This document shows positions 57,245 to 64,000 of a DNA stretch of 64,000 nucleotides, one piece after another. This DNA is from Indioceanicola profundi. GTDB lineage: Bacteria > Pseudomonadota > Alphaproteobacteria > Azospirillales > Azospirillaceae. A program made the translations under genes and the position numbers. The stretch is from contig NZ_CP030127.1 of assembly GCF_003568845.1 (NCBI RefSeq), positions 1,120,038 through 1,184,037 on the forward strand, in the 5' to 3' direction. The notes under the pieces were generated by a model. The model searched no databases and was not told the origin of the DNA. It was given only the letters and a program-made list of their open reading frames with translations. Numbering within the stretch: position 1 is the stretch's first letter; every line of letters begins with the position of its first letter.

Positions 57245-58575
57245 AGCCGCATCGCTGCCAGAGGACGGCGCATCAGATAGAGGAACAGGATGGTGCGCTC
57301 GCCATAGACCTTGGCTGTGCCCTTGAGGCCGACGCGCAGCCGCTCATCCGCCCGCTCGAAACGGGCGCGCAGGCGATAGGCCATGATGCCGTCCGGCGTC
57401 TGCGCCGCCCGGTAGCCGGCCCGTTCCAGCACGGCCGGTACCGGCGCTGAGGCGTCGATGTTCAGGAACAGCAGGATCTCTGCCCCGGATTCCAAGGTGA
57501 TGGCGTCCGCCACCGGCAAATGGATCTCCAGCTCCGCATCCTTGGGATCGGCCACCATCATGATCCGCTCGCCCAGCGAAACGGGGCGGCCGGCCCAGTC
57601 GCCGGGATCGTCGAAGATGGCGACGCCGTCGCGCGGGGCGGTCAGGCGGATGCGCTCCAGAAGCTGCTGGATATAGGCGACCTCGGCCGCATGCTGCTCC
57701 CGCCGCCCCTGGAGCACGGCCATCTGCGCCCGGCTCTTCTCATCGAACACGGCGGATTGCTGGGCCTGCCTCAGCTCGGCATCGGCGACGGCGAGCTGCT
57801 GGCGGGCCACGTCCAGGCGGCTGGACATCTCCCGCCCGTCCATCGTGGCCAGCAGCTCGCCGGCGGCGACGGACTGATTGGGGCGGACCTTGATCTCCTC
57901 CACCACGCCTTGGATGGGCGCTCTGATCAGAACGGGATCGCGCGCCACCACCTCCGCCGGGGCCAGGGCCGACTGGCGGACGGGAATGAGCATGGCCAGA
58001 ACCACCGCGACGGCGGCCCCCGCCAGCAGGCGGCGCTTGCGCGTGAAGACGGAGCGGCGGGCCTGCCGGCGCACCAGCGCCGCCCAGGCATGGGCGTAGG
58101 CGTCGGCCACCAACTCAAGCAGGCTGCGCTCGTGATCCGCCCAGGGCTCATCCCGCGCCAGCAGCAGAACGCCCTGGAGCGTGCCGTCGGGCCGGGAGAG
58201 CGGCAGCCACAGGCCGTGGGGCGGCAGATGTTCCTTCCAGGTCTCGCCGTCCTCCTCCGTCTCCATCACGGCGGCGGAGAGGGGGTGGATGCGCCGGCCG
58301 GCCTCGCCGTCGGCGCGGGTCCGGAACAGGCGCGTGATCCAGTGGGTGAAGGGCGCGTCGCGATCCGGCACGGCGAGGCCGGACAGGGCCTGTAGCCGCT
58401 GCTCATCCGCCCGCCACAGGGCGGCCTGACGGTAGGCCACCATCATGTGGGTGTCGTTGACCATCAGGAAGGCCAGCTCGTCCGGCGTGGCCGCGGCGCG
58501 GACGCGCTTTTCGAGCTGGATCAGCGCGGACATTGCCATGAGCTGGCGGTCCCGCATCTGCATGGGCTGGTTCAT
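57229..58575 (-). CDS. GAF-domain HlyD-family membrane fusion protein
   Basis: 448 residues, starting within the previous stop (4-bp overlap). A GAF-like sensor covers ~20-165 (WLPLSRPDGTLQGVLLLA). One transmembrane helix at ~183-202 (LLAGAAVAVVLAMLIPV) leads to a HlyD adaptor with a lipoyl half-motif (IRAPIQGVVEEIKVRPNQSV) and a coiled coil at ~255-320. A soluble sensor on a membrane fusion protein is unusual and suggests export controlled by a cytoplasmic ligand. Confidence 0.85.
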   Translation of the reverse strand: MNQPMQMRDRQLMAMSALIQLEKRVRAAATPDELAFLMVNDTHMMVAYRQAALWRADEQRLQALSGLAVPDRDAPFTHWITRLFRTRADGEAGRRIHPLSAAVMETEEDGETWKEHLPPHGLWLPLSRPDGTLQGVLLLARDEPWADHERSLLELVADAYAHAWAALVRRQARRSVFTRKRRLLAGAAVAVVLAMLIPVRQSALAPAEVVARDPVLIRAPIQGVVEEIKVRPNQSVAAGELLATMDGREMSSRLDVARQQLAVADAELRQAQQSAVFDEKSRAQMAVLQGRREQHAAEVAYIQQLLERIRLTAPRDGVAIFDDPGDWAGRPVSLGERIMMVADPKDAELEIHLPVADAITLESGAEILLFLNIDASAPVPAVLERAGYRAAQTPDGIMAYRLRARFERADERLRVGLKGTAKVYGERTILFLYLMRRPLAAMRLWLGL

Positions 58576-59441
58576 CGGCCGGAGCCTCCGCCAGCGGAAG
58601 CGCCCGCCACGGCGGGAACGGGGACCGGCATTTCCACGCTGCCGCTCATCCCTGCCAGCAGCCCGTCCTGGTTGCCGGCGATGCGGCCGAAGACCTTGAC
58701 CGACTGGCTGATCGGATCGATGCGGGCGCCGAGGCGCGTGACCTCCGCCGGGTAGGAGCGGCCGATCTCATCCACCCGCACCTGGAACGTCTGACCCGGC
58801 GCCAGCCAGGTGAGCCAGTGGGAGGGGACGATCATCTCCAGCTCAAGCTCGCCGTCGTCGATCAGCTCCAGCAGCTTCTCGCCCTCGCTGACGAACTGAT
58901 AGCGCTGGACATGCTTGGCAGCGACGCGGCCGGCGAAAGGGGCGAGGATGGCGCAACGGCTGACATAGACCTGGTTCAGCGCCGTTTCCGCCTTGGACAT
59001 GGCGAGCTGGGCCAGGGCGTCGTCCATCTCGATCCGGCTGACCGAGTTCAGCTTTTCCAGCCGACCGATGATCTCCAGCTTCTTGCCGGCCGCATCCTCC
59101 TGGGCGCGGGCGCGGTCGAGGCGGGCCTTGTGCTCGGCGCAGTCCAGCGCCACCAGCACCTGCCCGCTCTTGAACCGCTCACCTTCCTTCACCGGCAGCT
59201 CGACGATCTTGCCGGCCAGTTCGCTGGACAGGACGGTCTGGCGGTGGGGGCTGAGCTGGGCGCGGATTTCCGGTGCGCGCCCAGCGCCCGACTGCCACTC
59301 CGCAGGGTCCGGGGGCAGCGGCAGGGGCGCATGCTCCGGCAAGACGGTCTGGGCGGACGCGGACAGGGGGATGGCCAGCCAGCCAGCCCCCAACAGCGCG
59401 GCCGCAACGGTTAGGCGAAAGGCAACTGCAGGGCTGGACAT
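58572..59441 (-). CDS. HlyD/RND-type periplasmic adaptor protein
   Basis: 289 residues with a signal peptide (LTVAAALLGAGWLAIPLSASAQ). A lipoyl domain (LSSELAGKIVELPVKEGERF), an alpha hairpin (~105-170) and a beta-barrel follow (VSRCAILAPFAGRVAAKHVQ). It is the first gene of a three-gene coupled operon. No inner-membrane RND pump or TolC-like channel is present nearby, so the partner must be encoded elsewhere or the M50 protein itself is the inner-membrane component. Confidence 0.88.
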   Translation of the reverse strand: MSSPAVAFRLTVAAALLGAGWLAIPLSASAQTVLPEHAPLPLPPDPAEWQSGAGRAPEIRAQLSPHRQTVLSSELAGKIVELPVKEGERFKSGQVLVALDCAEHKARLDRARAQEDAAGKKLEIIGRLEKLNSVSRIEMDDALAQLAMSKAETALNQVYVSRCAILAPFAGRVAAKHVQRYQFVSEGEKLLELIDDGELELEMIVPSHWLTWLAPGQTFQVRVDEIGRSYPAEVTRLGARIDPISQSVKVFGRIAGNQDGLLAGMSGSVEMPVPVPAVAGASAGGGSGR

Positions 59442-59582
59442 CGACGCATCCTGGTCTGGAGTCCGGGCGCGCCCGAACAGAGTAGGTGACTACCACGCCA
59501 AGGCGGCATGCGTCGAGAGAGTGAACCCTTTCGTAGTAAACAAAGCCTTACGCCGCGCAATCGTTCCGGATCGGGAATGATC

Positions 59583-59780
59583 CTACATCCGGGTCGTGCC
59601 GACGACTGCCGCCAGCGCAAGGGCGGTCAGCAGCAGCGCCACCGGAACGATCCAGCCGGGATGGAACAGAATCACCGCGGCGAAAGCCAGTAGGCCCACC
59701 AGGCCGATCACGGAGAAGCCGAGGGTCTTGAAGATGTCGGCGGGGGTATCCGCGCCGGTGCGGTCGATGGGGGCGGCCAT
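59583..59780 (-). CDS. Small membrane protein
   Basis: 65 residues: two close hydrophobic segments (TLGFSVIGLVGLLAFAAVILF and VPVALLLTALALAAVVG) after a polar N-terminus. No family recognised. ATG has cttcgagcc upstream, a weak site. It precedes the adaptor operon on the same strand by 141 bp and may be independent. Confidence 0.55.
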   Translation of the reverse strand: MAAPIDRTGADTPADIFKTLGFSVIGLVGLLAFAAVILFHPGWIVPVALLLTALALAAVVGTTRM

Positions 59781-59899
59781 GGCTCGAAGCTCCTGGTCAG
59801 GATTGGACAGGCGCTCTTCCTAGCGGCCGCCGACCAGCAGGGCCTTGATGTCGGTCAATCCGGGGTGCGACCCACGCGCGCACCCCGGCAGCCCCTGGA

Positions 59900-60304
59900 T
59901 CAACCGCCCGCATTCTTCATCAGATAGGTTGCGAAGTCGGCGACCTTGATCTTGATCGGCGTCCGCTCGCTCTCCCCGGCCAGGGCACGGCCCAGGAGGA
60001 TATGGCGGGTCACATTGTCGGGCACCACCTTGAAGATGCCGGTGGCGCCTTTCAGGCGGGGATAATATCCGGGGTCGATCATCTTCTCCCGCCCGGCCAG
60101 ACGCTGGATCGCCGCCTCTTCGTCCAGATCGACTCCGTCCTGCTTCTTGACCAGGGTCCAGTCGGTCTCCCCCGCCCAGCCGCGGGCGATGACGTCCGCC
60201 ACCGGCTCCTCGGTAATGCCGACCTTGAAGACGTGTTTGCTGAGCCCGACGTCGGAGGCCCAGGCGCTGAGATTGGCGCTGCGGGCGACGAACAGGGTTG
60301 CCAT
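59900..60304 (-). CDS. Hypothetical protein, possible GIY-YIG-like
   Basis: 134 residues from ATG 60304. The start TLFVARSANLSAWASDVGL followed by HVFKVGITEEPVADVIARG has the strand-KVGIT-P-helix spacing of T5orf172/GIY-YIG-like proteins, but the expected catalytic Arg and Glu are not certain. No signal peptide. I would not assign a function. Neighbours are small membrane proteins and an outer-membrane barrel on the same strand. Confidence 0.5.
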   Translation of the reverse strand: MATLFVARSANLSAWASDVGLSKHVFKVGITEEPVADVIARGWAGETDWTLVKKQDGVDLDEEAAIQRLAGREKMIDPGYYPRLKGATGIFKVVPDNVTRHILLGRALAGESERTPIKIKVADFATYLMKNAGG

Positions 60305-60406
60305 GAACCACTCCGGAACTGGTTGGGGACTGCGGGTTGGAGATACCTACCAGATATGCATCGACCGCCGGCGCGCAACGGCGCAGCCCGCCGATATCCA
60401 GCATAG

Positions 60407-60436
60407 AAAAACCCCGGCCGTTGGTTCCGGCCGGGG
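60407..60436 (-). terminator. Intrinsic terminator of the outer-membrane barrel gene
   Basis: On the minus strand ccccggccg/cggccgggg (9 bp, 7-nt loop) is followed by TTTTT (60411-60407). Lies 33 bp beyond the stop at 60469. Confidence 0.85.
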
Positions 60437-60468
60437 TCTTGCTGCCGGGCGAGGCCGGGAGCGACGTA

Positions 60469-61683
60469 TCAGAAGGAGCCGCGCAGGGACAAGGTCACCA
60501 CGTTGCGGGTATAGTCCTCGTTGGCGGTGGTGGAGTCGCGCGTGATGTACCGGTATCCGACCCCGACCCGGAGATTGCGGTTCAGCAGGTAGTCCGCGGT
60601 GGCGCCGAGATTCCAGACATCCTCCATCCGCTCGATACCCCGGTAGTCGTTCTCGGTGTAGCCGACCAGACCGCCGATCAGAACATTCCGCAGCAGCTCA
60701 TGGTCCACCTGGATCGAAGCGCCGGACGAGATGTAGGCCGAGGCGCCGGTCTCCGTGGACTCATTCACCTCGTTGATCAGCCGGAACTGCACCGAGGTCA
60801 GCGACGTCGGGTTCCAGAGGATATTGCCGCCGTAGGTGAAGCCGTCCTCGTTCTGGAACAGCGGATTGTCGTACTTCTGCTGGCGGTAGCCGGCGAACAG
60901 CTCACCCGTGGTCACGCCACCAAGGTCGAAGGAGAAACCGGCATCAAGCCGGTAACCGTCGGAATTCCGGACGTTGTTGTCGTATTCGCGCCAGTTCAGG
61001 GCGCCCTGAACAAAGATGCTTGTATCCGGGCGGAACTCGTACCCTACGCGGGAAGCGACGTTGTATTCGATACGGTCGCGGAAATCCTGGTCAACGATGG
61101 TGGTGCCGACGCCCGGCACGTCCTTGAAATCGTAGTCGTTGAAGCTGCCCTGGACTCGCAGCGTGACACGGCGGCCGGTGCGGGAATAACCCAGCAGGCC
61201 GTAGACCAGATCGTATTCCGTCGGCTCACGCCCGCCCACATCGTTGGGCGAACCGCGCTCATCATGTTCCCGCCGGTATTCCAGCGTGGAATTGATCGAG
61301 TCCCCGCGGGTGATGTCCAACCGGGAATCGGCGCCGATGTTGAAATCCTCGTAATCCTCGCTGGTGAAATCGGCATGGCGGCCGATCTCCGCGGCGGAGC
61401 GGAGGCGGAGGTAATGGCTGTTCCAGTCCGACTGTACGATCAGGCTCGGCAGGAAGACCGCGACGAGATCGTCCACGGTTTCCTCATCCTCGGCGAAGAT
61501 GTTGTCGTCGTAAGCGCCGGTCAGGGTGAGCGACGGCTTCACCAGGAAGGCGCCGGCGCGGATGCCCAGCGCATCGAAGTCGGGCCGCGCGCGCTCGGTA
61601 ACAGGGATACCGCGCACATCCTGCGCATGCGCCGCATTCATTCCGGCGAGCAGCGCGATGGCTGCGACCATTGTCCTTTTCAT
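60469..61683 (-). CDS. Outer-membrane beta-barrel protein (BBP2_2-like)
   Basis: 404 residues from ATG 61683; the preceding 24 codons lack a ribosome site. The signal peptide KRTMVAAIALLAGMNAAHAQ is followed by alternating strands rich in Tyr, Asp and Arg (LTLTGAYDDNIFAEDEE, then many YxxR/D strands) ending LSLRGSF. The pattern fits 'putative beta-barrel porin 2' proteins, often found near exopolysaccharide genes. An acyltransferase gene starts 1.6 kb away on the other strand. No direct functional data. Confidence 0.82.
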   Translation of the reverse strand: MKRTMVAAIALLAGMNAAHAQDVRGIPVTERARPDFDALGIRAGAFLVKPSLTLTGAYDDNIFAEDEETVDDLVAVFLPSLIVQSDWNSHYLRLRSAAEIGRHADFTSEDYEDFNIGADSRLDITRGDSINSTLEYRREHDERGSPNDVGGREPTEYDLVYGLLGYSRTGRRVTLRVQGSFNDYDFKDVPGVGTTIVDQDFRDRIEYNVASRVGYEFRPDTSIFVQGALNWREYDNNVRNSDGYRLDAGFSFDLGGVTTGELFAGYRQQKYDNPLFQNEDGFTYGGNILWNPTSLTSVQFRLINEVNESTETGASAYISSGASIQVDHELLRNVLIGGLVGYTENDYRGIERMEDVWNLGATADYLLNRNLRVGVGYRYITRDSTTANEDYTRNVVTLSLRGSF

Positions 61684-62047
61684 GACCGAACCTCTGGGCA
61701 ACAGTGCTGGTGGGATTACTGCTTTTGTTCTTGGCACTCGGCCCAGACAGACCAAACGGTTGGTCGCACCGGGCTGAGCTTAGAGCGTACGAACGGCCGG
61801 CTGATTAGCAACCGATATTGCGGGTATCAGCACTGTCCAATGACAGGCGTGTTCTCATAGCCACAGCTACCGGTCTCCAGCGGAACTTTACGCCCCTCCT
61901 GGCGTTCACCGGAGTTTGTATTGCACCAATATTATCCATACCGCCGCCCGCCCTTTGCGAGCAACCGGCCAAGCTCCTGCTCGAATCGGCACGGAGGCAG
62001 CCAGAGGTCCGCCGCACCGCGGCAGCCCCCCGATCCGAGGAGGTCTC
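61684..62047. other. Divergent intergenic region
   Basis: 364 bp between the barrel gene and the SMP-30 gene. A ribosome site (gaggagg) precedes the GTG of the latter. No operator, repeat or promoter pair was identified with confidence. Confidence 0.4.
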
Positions 62048-62923
62048 GTGGAAACGGTGACATGCGTCTGGGCGGCAGAAGCGCAGCTCGGCGAAGGCCC
62101 GGTGTGGGACGGGGCGACCGCAACGCTCTACTGGATCGACATCAAGGGCTGCCGCCTTTTCGCCCTCCAGCCTGACAGCGGCACCCGTCGGGAATGGCGT
62201 CTTTCCTCGGCCATCGGCTGCGTCGCGCCTGCAGGGCCGGGGCGTCTATTGGCGGCCTTACGGTCCGGTTTCCATCTGATCCGCATGAAGCAGGACATGC
62301 TTTCACTGGAGTTCCTGGGCCATCCGGAAGCAGACCGACCAGGTAACCGTTTCAACGATGGCAAGTGCGATCCCCTTGGCCGGCTCTGGACCGGCAGCAT
62401 GGATGACGCCGAGAAGGAACCGACCGGCTCGTTCTGGCGGCTGGACCCGGATCGGCGCTGCTACCGGGTGGATACTGGATACGCGGTCGGCAACGGCCCT
62501 GCCTTCAGCGCCGACGGCCGCACTGTTTTCCTGACCGACTCGGCCCGACGAACCGTCTGGACTGCCCCTGTCCAGCCGGACGGCAGCATCGGAGCCAAGT
62601 CCGTCTTCCTTCAGTTCGCGGAGGAGGACGGTACACCGGACGGCATGACCGTAGATGCGGAGAACGGTCTGTGGATCGCACGGTGGGGTGCATCGCGTGT
62701 CAGCAGATACCGCGCCGACGGCACGCTGGACAGGTCCATTCCGTTGCCGGTGACACAGGTGACATCCTGCGCGTTCGGCGGACCGGATCTCGGCACCCTG
62801 TATATCACCAGTGCCCGGAAGGGACTTTCCGTGCAGGAACTGGAACGGCAACCGCTGGCCGGCAGCCTTTTCGCGGTGCAGCCAGGAATAAAGGGCGTTC
62901 CCGCAGCTCCATGGGCCGGCTGA
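62048..62923 (+). CDS. SMP-30/gluconolactonase family lactonase
   Basis: 291 residues from GTG 62048, which follows ccgaggagg; an upstream ATG at 61916 adds unconserved sequence. The metal-binding Glu16 (LGEGPVWD), the Asn of NRFNDGKCDPLGRLWTGSMD, the Asn of YAVGNGPAFSADG and the Asp of PDGMTVDAENGLWIARWG are all present. These hydrolyse sugar lactones such as glucono- or arabinonolactone. Cytoplasmic, as no signal peptide is seen. It could feed gluconate to gluconokinase (gntK at 21.7 kb), but the genes are 40 kb apart. Confidence 0.9.
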   Translation: METVTCVWAAEAQLGEGPVWDGATATLYWIDIKGCRLFALQPDSGTRREWRLSSAIGCVAPAGPGRLLAALRSGFHLIRMKQDMLSLEFLGHPEADRPGNRFNDGKCDPLGRLWTGSMDDAEKEPTGSFWRLDPDRRCYRVDTGYAVGNGPAFSADGRTVFLTDSARRTVWTAPVQPDGSIGAKSVFLQFAEEDGTPDGMTVDAENGLWIARWGASRVSRYRADGTLDRSIPLPVTQVTSCAFGGPDLGTLYITSARKGLSVQELERQPLAGSLFAVQPGIKGVPAAPWAG

Positions 62924-63237
62924 AGCCCGACCGAACAATGCTGCGGGGGCGTTATCAGTCTTCCTGGGCGGTGCAAGGACTACAGCCTGCAATCGCGCCT
63001 CCCCACCCCCTCTCGGCTATGTTTACATTTTGCACCGCAGTCGGGGTAGCCCTCGAAGCGGCCTGACGGCAATCGACGTGCCCCCATTCAACCGCCCCGC
63101 AATGAGCGGTTCCGTGTTCCTATGCGGCAGGCTGGTTCTCAAGGACCGGCCTTCTTGCGCCCGCGGGACAGGCCGGGCGGGGTCCTCCCGCCGACTGCTT
63201 GTGGCAGGGCGCCACGCCGTCAAGCGTCAGGACTGGA
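62924..63237. other. Intergenic region, nothing recognised
   Basis: 314 bp of GC-rich sequence between the lactonase and the acyltransferase. I see no convincing gene, promoter or repeat. Confidence 0.4.
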
Positions 63238-64000
63238 ATGACGACGAACAGCACCATCAGGACCCCCTCCCTCACCAAGGAGCAGAGCGAGACCATCAAG
63301 ATCGCACGCGTGCTCTGTATCTTCCTGATGACTTACGTGCATGTGCATCCGTGGGAATCGGCGCTGGACCTCGCCCAATATGGCGTCCGCACCTGGGACG
63401 TAATGCGGTTCTATGTGGTGGAGGCATTCGGACGGTCGAGCGTCGCCCTGCTCAGCGCCGTTTCAGGATTCCTGCTGGTCATGCTCAGCAAGGGGGAGAG
63501 CCATTCCGTCCTGATCGGCCGCAAGGCCCGGACGCTTCTGCTGCCCATGGCCATCTGGAACCTGGCGGCGCTGGCGTTGATGACCGGATACCAGACCCTG
63601 GCCGGCAAGCCGGCGGACCTTCCCAGCGGCTCGGCATTCCAGGTAGTGCGGCAACTGCTCGATGCCAGCATCGCGCTGACGAACTGGCCACAGATGACGC
63701 CCCTGGCGTTCCTGCGGGATCTGTTCGTCTGCGCGTTGCTGTCCCCCTTGCTGATCCGGCTGGTCCGCTGGAGCGCACCGGCGGCTCTGGCGCTGGCCTT
63801 CGTTTACTATGCGGCCGATCTGCGCGGGGTGGTGATACTCCGCCCCAGCATTCTCTTCTTCTTCACGCTCGGCCTCGCCGCCGCCCTCCATGGGCCGTAC
63901 CGACTTCCTTCCTGGCCGGTCCGGACGGCAATCGGGATGATGTTCCTGGCGGTCCCCCTCCTGACTGTCGCCCTTCTGTTGGACGGCGTGCAGATGCCGC
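63238..64000 (+). CDS. Acyltransferase 3 family membrane protein (N-terminal part; cut by window end)
   Basis: The frame runs open from ATG 63238 (after gtcagga) to the edge, 254 codons. The family start SETIKIARVLCIFLMTYVHVHPW contains the invariant FxxxxVH-type His of acyltransferase 3 proteins, followed by at least six hydrophobic segments (AVSGFLLVML, MAIWNLAALAL, LAFLRDLFVCALLSPLL). Such proteins O-acylate polysaccharides or glucans (OpgC, succinoglycan acetyltransferases). The barrel protein at 60.5 kb is consistent with a polysaccharide setting but this is weak. Confidence 0.85.
   Translation, partial: MTTNSTIRTPSLTKEQSETIKIARVLCIFLMTYVHVHPWESALDLAQYGVRTWDVMRFYVVEAFGRSSVALLSAVSGFLLVMLSKGESHSVLIGRKARTLLLPMAIWNLAALALMTGYQTLAGKPADLPSGSAFQVVRQLLDASIALTNWPQMTPLAFLRDLFVCALLSPLLIRLVRWSAPAALALAFVYYAADLRGVVILRPSILFFFTLGLAAALHGPYRLPSWPVRTAIGMMFLAVPLLTVALLLDGVQMP

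Overview
The window is a GC-rich chromosomal segment from an alphaproteobacterium. A Rhodospirillales/Azospirillaceae-like heterotroph is my best guess, based on the style of the choline, sugar and CoA operons, the UrcA, DUF1127 and HWE-kinase families, and the TonB receptor. I see no rRNA, tRNA, prophage, CRISPR array or insertion sequence. Genes are dense and mostly in short operons on both strands, and most long ORFs antisense to them are high-GC shadows.

Left part (1-12.2 kb): the N-terminal 3,286 codons of a giant repeat protein (LEPR-like motif, two DUF4347-type domains, about 19 cadherin/VCBS-like modules) run off the left edge. They are followed by an UrcA-family secreted protein and a homocysteine S-methyltransferase. 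From 12.2 to 22.2 kb lies a sugar locus: TonB receptor, LacI regulator, GH1 beta-glucosidase, then divergently a Gts-type glucose ABC transporter and gluconokinase. Two LacI-type palindromes lie 100 bp apart in the divergent promoter region. A small HTH-like protein, an HWE sensor kinase and a DUF1127 protein follow.

Middle (25.4-39 kb): betIBA plus an SMR exporter face choXWV across a promoter region with a BetI-type palindrome. Together they import choline and oxidise it to glycine betaine. Next come a multicopper-oxidase remnant, a ZntA-type metal pump with a divergent MerR regulator and a 19-bp-spacer promoter, an MFS transporter, a PPOX-fold protein and an HPP membrane protein.

From 39 to 47.6 kb is a beta-oxidation regulon resembling the pim (pimeloyl-CoA) genes: thiolase and a hydratase/dehydrogenase fusion on the left; an IclR regulator, two acyl-CoA dehydrogenases, an Fe-alcohol dehydrogenase and a thioesterase on the right. 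Two copies of the same three-half-site operator sit at the two promoter regions.

Right part (47.9-64 kb): a serine-protease autotransporter, a class II aldolase, an intergenic block of 21-bp iteron-like repeats, two glutathione S-transferases with TTG starts, a periplasmic binding protein, a coupled three-gene export/processing module (HlyD adaptor, GAF-HlyD, PqqD-like/M50-protease/HlyD), small unknown proteins, an outer-membrane barrel, an SMP-30 lactonase and a truncated acyltransferase. The most unusual items are the degenerate DUF4347 duplication, its possible link to the M50/HlyD module, the iterons and the tripartite IclR sites.
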